Source of the DNA: Falsiroseomonas bella | GTDB taxonomy: Bacteria; Pseudomonadota; Alphaproteobacteria; Acetobacterales; Acetobacteraceae | Length of the DNA stretch: 64,000 bases | Direction: 5' to 3' | NCBI RefSeq assembly: GCF_003173615.1 | Contig: NZ_QGNA01000002.1 | Location: 744,001-808,000, forward strand | In this document: positions 51,313 through 60,417 of the stretch, piece by piece | Layout: the number at the start of each line of letters is the position of its first letter | How positions within the stretch are numbered: the stretch's first letter is position 1 | Made by a program: the position numbers and the translations under genes | Notes under the pieces: model-generated | What the model was told of the DNA's origin: nothing | The model's input: the letters and a program-made list of their open reading frames with translations, nothing else | Database searches by the model: none

Positions 51313-52985
51313 CGTGTGCCCAGCATCGGCAAGTCGAGCCCGTATTGCCGCGCGCAGTCCTTCGCGATGTCATAGCCCGCATCCGCGTGGCGCATCACGC
51401 CTGTCGCGGGATCGTTCCACAGCACGCGGGCCAGCCTCCGCGATGCGGCCTCCGAGCCGTCGCAGACGATCACCATGCCGGAATGCTGGCTGAACCCCAT
51501 CCCCACGCCGCCGCCGTGATGCAGCGAAACCCAGGTGGCGCCACTCGCCGTATTGAGCAGCGCGTTCAGCAGCGGCCAGTCGGAAACGGCGTCGGAGCCA
51601 TCCAGCATCGCCTCCGTCTCGCGGTTTGGGCTTGCCACGGAGCCAGAATCCAGGTGATCGCGCCCGATCACGATCGGCCCGATCTCGCCCCGCGCCACCA
51701 TCTCGTTGAAGGCGAGGCCAAGCTTGTCGCGCAGGCCGAGTCCCACCCAGCAGATGCGCGCCGGCAGTCCCTGGAAGGCGATGCGCGCGCGCGCCATGTC
51801 GAGCCACTGGTGCAGGTGCGGATCGTCGGGTATCAGCTCCCGCACCTTGTCGTCGGTCTTGCGGATGTCCTCGGGGTCGCCGGAGAGCGCGGCCCAGCGG
51901 AAGGGGCCGATGCCGCGGCAGAAGAGCGGGCGGATATAGGCCGGCACGAAGCCCGGGAAGTCGAAGGCGTTTTGCAGCCCCTCGTCCTTCGCCATCTGCC
52001 GGATGTTGTTGCCGTAGTCGAGCACGGCGCTGCCCATCTTCTGGAAATCGAGCATCGCCTGCACATGCGCGACCATGCTGTGCTTCGCGGCGGCGGCGAC
52101 GGCGGCCGGATCGCTCTCCCGCTTCGTCTCCCATTCCGACAGCGTCCAGCCGGCGGGGAGATACCCGTTCACAGGGTCATGCGCGCTGGTCTGGTCGGTG
52201 ACGATGTCGGGCACCACGCCGCGCTTCACCAGTTCTGGGAAGATGTCGGCGGCGTTGCCCAGCAGGCCGACGCTGATCGCGCGCTTCTCGTCGCAGGCCT
52301 TGCGGATCATCGCGAGCGCGGTGTCGAGATCATCCGCGCGGTGATCCAGATACTTCGTCTCCAGCCGCTTCTCGATGCGGGAAGGCTGGCACTCCACCGC
52401 CAGCACGCAGGCGCCGGCGAAGACGCCCGCCAGCGGCTGCGCCCCGCCCATGCCGCCGAGCCCGCCGGTCAGGATCCAGCGTCCGCGCAGGTCGCCGCCG
52501 AAATGCTGCCGCCCGGCCTCCACGAAGGTCTCGTAGGTGCCCTGCACGATGCCCTGGCTGCCGATGTAGATCCAGGAACCGGCCGTCATCTGGCCGTACA
52601 TCATCAGCCCCTTGCGATCGAGCTCGGAGAAATGCTCCCAGCTCGCCCAGCGCGGCACGAGGTTGGAATTCGCGATCAGGACACGCGGCGCATCGGCATG
52701 GGTGCGAAACACGCCGACGGGCTTGCCGGACTGCACCAGCAGCGTGTGCTCCTCGTCGAGCCGCTTCAGCACCGACAGGATCGTCTCGTAGCTCTGCCAG
52801 TCGCGCGCGGCGCGGCCGATGCCGCCATAGACCACCAGCTCACCGGGCTTCTCGGCGACCTCGTCGTCGAGGTTGTTCATCAGCATCCGCATCGCCGCCT
52901 CGGTGGTCCATTGGCGGCAGGTGATGTCGAGGCCGCGCGGGGCGCGGATCGCGGGGGCGTTGCGGAAGCGTGCGGCGTCGGTCAT
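51309..52985 (-). CDS. hutU: Urocanate hydratase HutU
   Basis: The 558-aa enzyme has the NAD+-binding loop [12 protein letters not shown]-like start, [30 protein letters not shown]-like CRGIGPFRW segment, and [16 protein letters not shown] around the active site. It hydrates urocanate to imidazolonepropionate with tightly bound NAD+. It is the first gene of the five-gene overlapping chain, so the chain promoter must lie just upstream, in the 34 bp to the metC-like gene or inside that gene. Confidence 0.97.
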   Translation of the reverse strand: MTDAARFRNAPAIRAPRGLDITCRQWTTEAAMRMLMNNLDDEVAEKPGELVVYGGIGRAARDWQSYETILSVLKRLDEEHTLLVQSGKPVGVFRTHADAPRVLIANSNLVPRWASWEHFSELDRKGLMMYGQMTAGSWIYIGSQGIVQGTYETFVEAGRQHFGGDLRGRWILTGGLGGMGGAQPLAGVFAGACVLAVECQPSRIEKRLETKYLDHRADDLDTALAMIRKACDEKRAISVGLLGNAADIFPELVKRGVVPDIVTDQTSAHDPVNGYLPAGWTLSEWETKRESDPAAVAAAAKHSMVAHVQAMLDFQKMGSAVLDYGNNIRQMAKDEGLQNAFDFPGFVPAYIRPLFCRGIGPFRWAALSGDPEDIRKTDDKVRELIPDDPHLHQWLDMARARIAFQGLPARICWVGLGLRDKLGLAFNEMVARGEIGPIVIGRDHLDSGSVASPNRETEAMLDGSDAVSDWPLLNALLNTASGATWVSLHHGGGVGMGFSQHSGMVIVCDGSEAASRRLARVLWNDPATGVMRHADAGYDIAKDCARQYGLDLPMLGTR

Positions 52986-53018
52986 GGCGGGCAGGCTACA
53001 GCGTGAAGCCGGCAGTCG

Positions 53019-54179
53019 TCACGCATTCGCCGCGCGCAGCGCGCGGTCGAGGTCGGCGTAGAGGTCCGCGGGATCCTCGATGCCGGTGGACAGGCGCAGC
53101 AGGTCGTCCGGGCAGGGTGAGCCGGCGCCCTCGATCGAGGCGCGATGCTCGATCAGGCTCTCCACCCCGCCGAGGGAGGTGGCCCGCTTCCACAGCTCGA
53201 CACGCGCCGCGGTGCCGATGGCGTGCGGCGCACCGCCGCGGACCCGGATGCTCAGCATGCCGCCGAAGCCGCCCTGCATCTGGCGCTTTGCGATGGCGTG
53301 GCCGGGATGGCCCGGCAGGCCGGGATAGAGCACCTCGGCCACCGCGGGATGCACCGCGAAGCGTTCGGCGAGTTGCATCGCGGAGGCGCAGGCCGCGGGC
53401 ACGCGCAAGGGCAGGGTGCGCATGCCGCGCAACAGAAGAAAGGCCTCGAGCGGGCCCAGGATCTGGCCGAGCATCGCGCGGTTCCGCCGGATGCGGTCCC
53501 ACATCTCGTCCTTGCGCGCGGTCGCCAGCGCGCCGGCCACCACGTCGGAATGGCCGTTCAGATACTTGGTCGCCGCATGCATCACGATGTCGGCGCCATG
53601 CTCTATGGGCCGCGTCAGCAATGGCGTTGCGCAGGTGGAATCCACAGCCAGCAGCGCGCCGGCCTCATGCGCGATCCGCGCGGCGGCGGCGATGTCGGTG
53701 ATGGACCAGAGCGGGTTGGCCGGCGTCTCCGCCCAGACCAGCATCGTCTCGCCCGGCCGCACGGCGCCACGCAGCGCCTCCAGGTCGGTCATGTCCACCA
53801 GCGTCACCCGAAGGCCCCAGCGCGTGCCATCCGTCAGCAGCCAGTTGCGCAGCGCCCAATACATCACGTTGGGCGCCACCACATGGTCGCCCGGCGACAG
53901 CGCGAGAAACACCGCCGTCGCCGCCGACATGCCGGAGCCGAGCAGCATCGCCGCCGGCGCGTCCTCCAGCATGGCGATCACCGCCTCGGCCTCGCGCACC
54001 GTCTCGTTGTCGGCGCGGCCGTAGATGTTCCCGCTGCGATACTGGTTGTCCGGGTCGCGGAGGAAGGTGGTGGTCACATGGATCGGGGGCACCACGGCGC
54101 GCGTCGCCTCGTCCACCTTGCCCATGGCCTGCGCAGCCAGGGTGCGCGCCGTCCAGGTCCTGCCGGCCTTCGGGTCCAT
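53019..54179 (-). CDS. Cystathionine beta-lyase-like PLP enzyme (MetC family)
   Basis: The 386-residue Cys/Met-metabolism PLP enzyme contains YGRADNETVREAEAVIAMLE, LGSGMSAATAVFLAL, DSTCATPLLTRPIEHGADIVMHAATKYLNGHSDV (the Lys in ATKYLNGHSD binds PLP) and the late SLGGVESLIEHRAS. It cleaves cystathionine or related thioethers. The ATG at 54179 has GGAG about 8 bases upstream and was preferred over ATG 54209. It is divergent from hutF and reads toward hutU, which begins 34 bp after it, so hutU may be cotranscribed. Confidence 0.92.
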   Translation of the reverse strand: MDPKAGRTWTARTLAAQAMGKVDEATRAVVPPIHVTTTFLRDPDNQYRSGNIYGRADNETVREAEAVIAMLEDAPAAMLLGSGMSAATAVFLALSPGDHVVAPNVMYWALRNWLLTDGTRWGLRVTLVDMTDLEALRGAVRPGETMLVWAETPANPLWSITDIAAAARIAHEAGALLAVDSTCATPLLTRPIEHGADIVMHAATKYLNGHSDVVAGALATARKDEMWDRIRRNRAMLGQILGPLEAFLLLRGMRTLPLRVPAACASAMQLAERFAVHPAVAEVLYPGLPGHPGHAIAKRQMQGGFGGMLSIRVRGGAPHAIGTAARVELWKRATSLGGVESLIEHRASIEGAGSPCPDDLLRLSTGIEDPADLYADLDRALRAANA

Positions 54180-54263
54180 GCCATTCGCTCCGTCGCTTCC
54201 GTCCCGCATGTTGCACGCCGCGCGCCGATGCGCGAGGAGTGCCGGGGAACCTGGGAGAGTTTC

Positions 54264-55622
54264 ATGGCGGCCTTCTTCGCCGCACGGGCCCTGCTGCCGC
54301 AGGGCTGGGCGTCGGACGTTCTGATCGAGGTGGACGCTGCGGGCGCGATCACCGCCGCGACGCCCGGGGCGCGGCCCGGCGCCGCGCGGCGCCTGTCGGG
54401 CCATGTCGTGCCCGGCGTGCCGAACCTGCATTCCCACGCCTTCCAGCGCGCCATGGCGGGCGGGGCGGAGCGCCGCAGCCCGGCCGGGCAGGACAGCTTC
54501 TGGACCTGGCGGGAGACGATGTACCGCTTCGTCGGTCGCTTCTCGCCCGAGGATGCGGAGGCCGTCGCCGCGCAACTCTATGTGGAACTGCTGGAACACG
54601 GCTTCTGCAGCGTCGCCGAGTTCCACTACCTGCACCACCAGCCCGACGGCACGCCCTATGCCGATGTGGCGGAGATGGCGAAGCGGCATGTCGCCGCCGC
54701 GCGGCAGGCGGGCATCGGCATCACGATGCTGCCCTCGCTCTACCGGCATGGCGGCATCTTCGGGGAGCCGCCGCATGAGGGGCAACGGCGGTTCCTGAAC
54801 GACCTCGACCGGTTCCTGCGTATCGTGGAGGCGTCGCGCGCGGCCTGCGCCGGCGATCCGCAATGCGCCGTCGGCCTCGCACCGCATTCGCTGCGCGCCG
54901 TCACGCCGGAGATGCTGCGGGCACTCGCCGGCGATCCCGGCCCCATCCACATCCACGCCGCCGAGCAGCCGAAGGAGGTGGAGGAATGCCTCGCCGCCAC
55001 CGGTGCCCGGCCTGTCCGCTGGCTGCTGGACAACATGCCGCTCGATGCGCGCTGGTGTCTGATCCACGCGACGCATCTGGATGATGGCGAAGTGACCGGC
55101 CTGGCGCGTTCCGGCGCCGTGGCGGGGCTCTGCCCGACGACGGAGGCCTCGCTCGGCGACGGCATTTTCCGGCTGCCGGAGTTCTTGGGACAGGGCGGCC
55201 GCTTCGGGATCGGCACGGACAGCCATGTCGGCACCGCGCCGGCCTTCGAGCTGCGCCAGCTCGAGACCACGCAGCGTCTGCGCGACCACGCGCGCGCGGT
55301 CGCCACCGGCGACCAGAACCCGCATCCCGGCCGCACGCTGCTGGATGCCGCGCTTTCCGGCGGTGCGCAGGTCTCGGGCCGCGCCATCGGCGCCATCGCC
55401 CCGGGCATGCGCGCCGATCTGGTGGAACTGGACGACACCCATCCGCTCCTGCTCGGGCGGCAGGGCGATGCGCTGCTGGATGCCTGGGTGTTCAGCGGCC
55501 AGGGCAATCCGGTGCGGACGGTGGTGTGCGGCGGGAAGCCGGTGGTGGAGGCGGGTCGTCACGTGAACGCGATGGCGATCCGCGACGCCTTCGGCGCGGC
55601 AATGCGGAGGCTCATGGCGTGA
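54264..55622 (+). CDS. hutF: Formimidoylglutamate deiminase HutF
   Basis: The 452-aa amidohydrolase has the zinc motif VPNLHSHAFQRAMAG, the HutF-typical WTWRETMYRF, LAPHSLRAVTPEML, HIHAAEQPKEVEECL and GIGTDSHVGT. It converts N-formimidoyl-L-glutamate to N-formyl-L-glutamate and ammonia in the five-step hut pathway. GGGAGAG precedes the ATG by about 6 bases. Its stop overlaps the downstream SDR start (GTGA). The next enzyme, N-formylglutamate amidohydrolase HutG, is not in the window. Confidence 0.95.
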   Translation: MAAFFAARALLPQGWASDVLIEVDAAGAITAATPGARPGAARRLSGHVVPGVPNLHSHAFQRAMAGGAERRSPAGQDSFWTWRETMYRFVGRFSPEDAEAVAAQLYVELLEHGFCSVAEFHYLHHQPDGTPYADVAEMAKRHVAAARQAGIGITMLPSLYRHGGIFGEPPHEGQRRFLNDLDRFLRIVEASRAACAGDPQCAVGLAPHSLRAVTPEMLRALAGDPGPIHIHAAEQPKEVEECLAATGARPVRWLLDNMPLDARWCLIHATHLDDGEVTGLARSGAVAGLCPTTEASLGDGIFRLPEFLGQGGRFGIGTDSHVGTAPAFELRQLETTQRLRDHARAVATGDQNPHPGRTLLDAALSGGAQVSGRAIGAIAPGMRADLVELDDTHPLLLGRQGDALLDAWVFSGQGNPVRTVVCGGKPVVEAGRHVNAMAIRDAFGAAMRRLMA

Positions 55623-56374
55623 CGGGACAGCTGACCGGAAAAATCGCGATCATCACCGGCGGCAGCCGCGGCATCGGCCGCGCCATCGCGCTGCTCTACG
55701 CCAGGGAAGGCGCCGACATCGCCTTCTGCCACCTGCACGACGCCGAGGGCGCGGCGGAGGTCGCGGCCAAGGTCGAGGCGCTCGGCCGCCGCTGTTTCCA
55801 CGCCGATGTGGACGTGGCGGAGCTGCACGCGCTGCGCGCCTTCATCACGGGCGCCGAGGCCACGCTCGGCCCCTGCGACATCCTGGTCAACAACGCTGGC
55901 CTCAACCTGCGCGGCCCCTTCGAGACGATCACCGAGGAACAATTCGACCGGGTGATGTCGGTGCATGTGCGGGCCAGCTTCTTCGCCGCGCAGGCCGTCT
56001 GGCCGGGCATGGTCGCGCGGGGTAGGGGCCGGATCATCACCACCGCCTCGCAGCTCGCCTTCAAGGGCGCGCCCAACATCGTGCCCTATTGCATGGCGAA
56101 GGCCGCGCTGGTCGGCATGACGCGCGCCCTGGCGCGGGAGGGCGCGCCGAAGGGCATCCTGGTGAACGCCATCGCGCCCGGCCCGGTCGAGACCGACCTC
56201 ACCGCCCAGCTCGGCCCCGAATGGGCGGCGCAGACGGGCGCGGCACTGCCCATCGGCCGCGTCGGCCAGCCGGAGGAGATCGCCGCGGCCGCGCTGCTGC
56301 TGGCAAGCTCCCCCGGCGGCGACTTCTTCGTCGGCGCGACGCTCTCCCCCAATGGCGGGGACGTGATGCATTGA
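55619..56374 (+). CDS. SDR-family oxidoreductase coupled to hutF
   Basis: The 251-aa classical SDR has IITGGSRGIGRAIAL (cofactor loop), NNAGLNLRG, the catalytic Ser in TTASQL and the YxxxK pair in PYCMAKAALVG. It resembles 3-oxoacyl-ACP reductases and gluconate-type dehydrogenases. The start is a GTG that overlaps the hutF stop, and the stop overlaps the downstream GNAT start (TTGA), giving a three-gene coupled unit. Its substrate is unknown. Confidence 0.87.
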   Translation: MTGQLTGKIAIITGGSRGIGRAIALLYAREGADIAFCHLHDAEGAAEVAAKVEALGRRCFHADVDVAELHALRAFITGAEATLGPCDILVNNAGLNLRGPFETITEEQFDRVMSVHVRASFFAAQAVWPGMVARGRGRIITTASQLAFKGAPNIVPYCMAKAALVGMTRALAREGAPKGILVNAIAPGPVETDLTAQLGPEWAAQTGAALPIGRVGQPEEIAAAALLLASSPGGDFFVGATLSPNGGDVMH

Positions 56375-57210
56375 ACGCCGTTATCCGCACCCTGACACCG
56401 GCGGAAGCCGAGCAGGCCGTGGACTGGGCCGCGGCCGAGGGCTGGAATCCGGGCCTCGTGGATCTCGACTGCTTCCTCGCGCAAGACCCGGGCCTGTTCC
56501 TCGGTGCCTTTCAGGGCGATGCGCTGGTCTCGGTGATCTCGGCGACGCGCTACGACCCGGATTTCGGCTTCATCGGCTTCTACATCGCGCGGCCGGAGGC
56601 GCGCGGGCACGGGCACGGCATCGCCATCTGGCGCGCCGCCATGCGGCAGCTCTCCGGCCGACTCATCGGCCTTGATGGCGTCGTCGCGCAGCAGCCCAAC
56701 TACCGGAAATCGGGCTTCCAGCTTGCCTGGAACAACATCCGCTTCGGCGGCGAGGCGCCGGTGCTGCCGGCGCCGCGCGCGCACATCGTCCCGGCCGTCT
56801 CGCTGCCCTTCGCCGCCCTCGAATCGCTGGACCGCCAGGTCTTCCCGGCGGAGCGGCCGGATTTCCTGCGCGCCTGGCTCGGCGCGCCGGGCCACATCGC
56901 GCTCGCCCTCGTGCAGGATGGCGCCGCCGCCGGCTTCGGCGTGATCCGCCCCTGCCGCAGCGGCCACAAGATCGCCCCGCTGGTCGCGCCGGACGAGGCT
57001 GCCGCCGAGGCGCTGCTCGCTGCCCTGCTGGAACGCGCCGGCCCCGGCGAGATTTTTTGGGACGTGCCGGAGCCGCATGCGGCGGCGGTGGCGCTGGCAA
57101 CGCGACTCGGCCTCAAGCCCGTCTTCGAAACGGCGCGGATGTACACGGGCGCCGCGCCACCGGTCGCCATGGACCGCCTTTTCGGCATCACCACCTTCGA
57201 GCTCGGCTGA
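56371..57210 (+). CDS. Tandem-GNAT acetyltransferase (YitH-like)
   Basis: The 279-residue protein has an N-terminal GNAT domain with the acetyl-CoA loop RPEARGHGHGIAIW (about 69-82) and a C-terminal domain with the HolE/YitH acetyltransferase-like architecture, where FPAERPDFLRAWL and FGVIRPCRSGHKIAPLVA occur. Tandem GNATs of this type often have one active and one degenerate half. The start appears to be a TTG overlapping the SDR stop; no ATG or GTG near it fits the conserved N terminus. Substrate unknown. Confidence 0.8.
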   Translation: MNAVIRTLTPAEAEQAVDWAAAEGWNPGLVDLDCFLAQDPGLFLGAFQGDALVSVISATRYDPDFGFIGFYIARPEARGHGHGIAIWRAAMRQLSGRLIGLDGVVAQQPNYRKSGFQLAWNNIRFGGEAPVLPAPRAHIVPAVSLPFAALESLDRQVFPAERPDFLRAWLGAPGHIALALVQDGAAAGFGVIRPCRSGHKIAPLVAPDEAAAEALLAALLERAGPGEIFWDVPEPHAAAVALATRLGLKPVFETARMYTGAAPPVAMDRLFGITTFELG

Positions 57211-57264
57211 GACTTTCCCCCCGCGCCTGCCGCCGCTACCTGGGGCCGGCAGGATGGAGGGGTG

Positions 57265-58749
57265 ATGACGGTCCGGATCGAGATCGGGACGACCAACGCC
57301 GGCGCGCCGGCGACGCTCGACCTCGAGGAACTGCTCGCCACGCGCCTGCTGGTCCAGGGCAATTCAGGCTCGGGCAAGTCGCATCTGCTGCGCCGGCTGC
57401 TGGAACAATCCGCCCCCTGGGTGCAGCAGGCGGTGATCGACCCCGAGGGCGATTTCGTCACCCTGGGCGACCGCTTCGGCCACCTGGTGATCGACGCGGC
57501 CGAATCGGGGCTGGCCGGGCTGAAGCGGGCCGCGGACGGCGTGCGGCGCCATCGCGTCTCCGTCGTGCTGAACCTCGAGAACCTGGAGCAGGACCAGCAG
57601 CTTCGCCATGCCGCCGCCTTCCTCGACGGCCTCTTCACTGTGGAACGCGACATCTGGTCGCCGATGCTGGTCGTGGTGGACGAGGCGCAGCTCTTCGCCC
57701 CCGCCATGGGCGGCGACGTCTCCGACGAGGCGCGCCGCACCGCGCTCGCCGCCATGACCGACCTGATGTGCCGCGGCCGCAAGCGGGGCCTGGCCGGCGT
57801 GGTCGCGACGCAGCGCCTGGCGAAGCTCGCCAAGAACGTGGCGGCCGAGGCGTCGAACTTCCTGATGGGCCGCACCTTCCTCGACATCGACATGGCCCGC
57901 GCCGCCGACCTGCTGGGGATGGAGCGCCGCCAGGCGGAGATGTTCCGCGATCTGGCGCGCGGGCATTTCGTCGCGCTCGGCCCCGCCATCACCCGCCGTC
58001 CTCTGCCGGTCCGCATCGGCGACGTGGAGACCGCCTCCCGGGGCCAGGGGCCGAAGCTGGTGCCGCCGCCGCAGGAAGCCTCCGAGGCCGCGCGGGAGAT
58101 GATCCTGAAGGCCGCCGCCGCGCCGGAGCCGCGCCTGGCGCCGCAGCCGCGCCGCCCGGCCGCGCCGCCACCCGACATCGCGACCCAGCTTGCTGCCGCG
58201 CGCCCCGCCCCGGTGCATGACCGCGCCGAGCCGCCCCTGTCGGAGGAAGAGGAGGCCGCGCGCCAACAGAAGCTCTCGGACGTGCTGCGCGCGGTGCTGG
58301 GGGAGCCCGAGGCCGCCTATCGCCAGCCCGCCATCCTCTACCAGGATTTCCTGGTGCGTTGCCGTATCGCGCGGCTCGGCGCCGCGCCCGACCTGCCCGC
58401 CTTCCGACGCCTTCTCTCGCTCGCGCGCGCCGGCGTCGCGGAGCAGGCGATGGACGATGCCGACTGGCCCGCCGTGGCCGAGCAGGCCGCCGCCCTGCCG
58501 GAGGACACCCAGGGCGTCTACCTGCTGCTCGCCCGCGCCGCCCTCGCCGGCGAGCCCTGCCCCTCGGATGCCGCGATCGCCCGCGCCTATGGCAGCCGCT
58601 CGGCCGGTCGCGCGCGGCGCCTGCTGGACTGGCTGGAGACGCAGGGCGCGATCCTCTGCCGCACCGACAATCTCGGGCGCCGCATCGTCGCCCTCACCGG
58701 CTCGGGCCGCGAGACCGCGCCGGGCGATCCCGCGGCGGAGGCGGCCTGA
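57265..58749 (+). CDS. HerA-like/DUF87-type ATP-binding protein
   Basis: The 494-aa P-loop ATPase has Walker A GNSGSGKSHLLRRLL (GNSGSGKS at 32-39), IDPEGDFV (57-64), Walker B LVVVDEAQLF (135-144) and a CRGRKRGLAGVVATQRLAKLA sensor stretch, resembling HerA/DUF87 helicase-like pumps. A Pro/Ala-rich linker (about 285-335) leads to a C-terminal winged-helix-like segment (about 340-490). ATG 57265 follows GGAGG by 4 bases; GTG 57262 is in frame. No nuclease partner (NurA) or phage gene is adjacent, so the role (DNA handling or transport) is open. Confidence 0.78.
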   Translation: MTVRIEIGTTNAGAPATLDLEELLATRLLVQGNSGSGKSHLLRRLLEQSAPWVQQAVIDPEGDFVTLGDRFGHLVIDAAESGLAGLKRAADGVRRHRVSVVLNLENLEQDQQLRHAAAFLDGLFTVERDIWSPMLVVVDEAQLFAPAMGGDVSDEARRTALAAMTDLMCRGRKRGLAGVVATQRLAKLAKNVAAEASNFLMGRTFLDIDMARAADLLGMERRQAEMFRDLARGHFVALGPAITRRPLPVRIGDVETASRGQGPKLVPPPQEASEAAREMILKAAAAPEPRLAPQPRRPAAPPPDIATQLAAARPAPVHDRAEPPLSEEEEAARQQKLSDVLRAVLGEPEAAYRQPAILYQDFLVRCRIARLGAAPDLPAFRRLLSLARAGVAEQAMDDADWPAVAEQAAALPEDTQGVYLLLARAALAGEPCPSDAAIARAYGSRSAGRARRLLDWLETQGAILCRTDNLGRRIVALTGSGRETAPGDPAAEAA

Positions 58750-58752
58750 GGG

Positions 58753-59871
58753 TCAGCGCGGCTGGGTCCAGGGATTGGCCGCGGGCGGCGCGCCGCCGCG
58801 CGCCGACTGCACCATCAGCATCTCGCCGAGATTCTCGTTCGTCAGCAGGCCCACGAGCCGCCCGGCGGAATCCACCACGCCGATCGGCCCGGCCGCCTGC
58901 TGCATGGTGGTGAGCGCTTCTTCCAGCTTCATCCGTTGCGGCACGGTCGGCACCCCGCGCTGCATCGCATCCAGCACCGCGGCCTCCGGCCCCGCCTGCT
59001 TCAGCGCCATGATGAGGTCGGAGCGCGTCAGCACGCCGCGCAGGCGCCCGCCGCCATCCACCACGGGGAAGTCCGTCTGCGCGCTGCGCAGCAGCAGTTC
59101 CACCGCGTCATCCAGCCGCGCCGTCACGGGCAGCGTCTCGAAGCGCGTCATCATCGCATCGGCCGCGATCATGCCGCGCGACAGCTCGCGCACCCTGACC
59201 GCATGGCTTTCCGCCGCGGCGCCGAGCCAGACGAAGAGGGCGACGAAGACCAGCAGGGGTGCGCCGTTCACGAGGCCGATGAAGCCGAAGACGAAGGCCA
59301 GCACCTGGCCGATGGTGGCGGCGATGTCGGTGGCGCGGCGGCGGTCCATCACGGTGCTGAGCAGCGCCCGTAGCACCCGCCCGCCATCCATCGGGAAGGC
59401 CGGGATCAGCAGGTTGAAGCCGGCAAGGACCACATTCACCCAGAACAGCCGCGCGAGCATCCCGTGGCCCGGCTCCTGCAGCCCGGCCGCGGCCTCGATC
59501 GGCGGCAGGCCGCCCAGCACCACGAACAGCAGCGCCGCAATCACCACGTTCACCGCCGGCCCCGCCAGCGCGACGACGAGCTCCTCTGAGGGCTTCTCCG
59601 GGATGCGTTCCAGCCGCGCGACGCCGCCGATCGGCAGCAGTGTGATGTCGGGCGTCGCGATGCCGTAGCGCCGCGCCGCCAGGCTGTGGCCGAATTCGTG
59701 CAGCAGCACGCAGGTGAAGATCAGGCAGATGAAGACGACGCCCTCGATCGCCGCCTGCCGCCCGCCCTGCGCCGCGGCGGTGAACCCGATCCAGGCGAGC
59801 AGCAGCAGGAAGGTCAGATGGAGGCGGATCTCCGTGCCGAAGACGCGCCCGAGCGGGATGGACCAGGTCAT
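58753..59871 (-). CDS. M50 site-2 protease with tandem CBS domains
   Basis: The 372-residue membrane protease has the zinc motif LLHEFGHSLAA (HEFGH at 58-62) and PAFPMDGGRVLRAL (about 158-170, supplying the Asp ligand), set in about six membrane helices, followed by two CBS domains (about 240-355, with LTRSDLIMALKQ and GPIGVVDSAGRLVGLLT). It belongs to the SpoIVFB-type S2P group, which cleave proteins within the membrane, and the CBS pair may sense nucleotides. It starts 9 bp after the lipocalin stop; no signature substrate is adjacent. Confidence 0.9.
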   Translation of the reverse strand: MTWSIPLGRVFGTEIRLHLTFLLLLAWIGFTAAAQGGRQAAIEGVVFICLIFTCVLLHEFGHSLAARRYGIATPDITLLPIGGVARLERIPEKPSEELVVALAGPAVNVVIAALLFVVLGGLPPIEAAAGLQEPGHGMLARLFWVNVVLAGFNLLIPAFPMDGGRVLRALLSTVMDRRRATDIAATIGQVLAFVFGFIGLVNGAPLLVFVALFVWLGAAAESHAVRVRELSRGMIAADAMMTRFETLPVTARLDDAVELLLRSAQTDFPVVDGGGRLRGVLTRSDLIMALKQAGPEAAVLDAMQRGVPTVPQRMKLEEALTTMQQAAGPIGVVDSAGRLVGLLTNENLGEMLMVQSARGGAPPAANPWTQPR

Positions 59872-59880
59872 CTGCCGTTC

Positions 59881-60417
59881 CTAGCGCGAGGGCTGCGGCG
59901 TGGGTTGCAGGCGCGAGACCTCGAAGCCCTCGGCCGCCGCAATCCCGACCGCCTGCGCATAGTCGCCGGCCGACATCGCCGGCGTGCGCGACAGGATCCA
60001 GAGATAGTCGCGCCCCGGCGCGCCCACCACCGCCCAGCGATAGGCCGTGTCGAGCCCGATCACCCAGTAGTCGCCGTAGAAGGGCCAGAAGAAGGTGACG
60101 CGCAGCTTCGCATTGTCGCTGCCCTCCACGGCATAGGCGGTGCCGGTGGCCACCTGCTCCCGGTTGCCATTCGCGGCGTCCAGGCAGCGATTGGTCACGG
60201 CCACCTGCCCGTCGAGGCGCAGCGCATAGGTCGCCGTGGTCGCGACGCAGCGCCGCCCGCGCCCGTCCTGGAAGCTGTTGGGGAAGCGGGCGATCTCGTA
60301 CCAGGTGCCGAGGTACCGCTGCAGATCCACCGCGGCGACCGTGCGCACGGGCGGGCCTTCGGGCCTCGTCGCGCAGGCGCCGAGCGCCAGGACGGCAAGA
60401 AGCAGAAGCCGCTTCAT
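59881..60417 (-). CDS. blc: Blc-type lipocalin lipoprotein
   Basis: The 178-aa protein has a lipoprotein signal KRLLLLAVLALGAC with Cys at the lipobox, then the lipocalin fold: LQRYLGTWYEIARFPNSFQ (GxW motif), ATTATYALRLDGQVAVTNRC and LRVTFFWPFYGDYWVIGLD. Blc is an outer-membrane lipoprotein that binds fatty acids or lysophospholipids under stress. Its ATG overlaps the stop of the deacetylase-like gene (ATGA), and the M50 gene follows, so these three form a minus-strand operon. Confidence 0.87.
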   Translation of the reverse strand: MKRLLLLAVLALGACATRPEGPPVRTVAAVDLQRYLGTWYEIARFPNSFQDGRGRRCVATTATYALRLDGQVAVTNRCLDAANGNREQVATGTAYAVEGSDNAKLRVTFFWPFYGDYWVIGLDTAYRWAVVGAPGRDYLWILSRTPAMSAGDYAQAVGIAAAEGFEVSRLQPTPQPSR

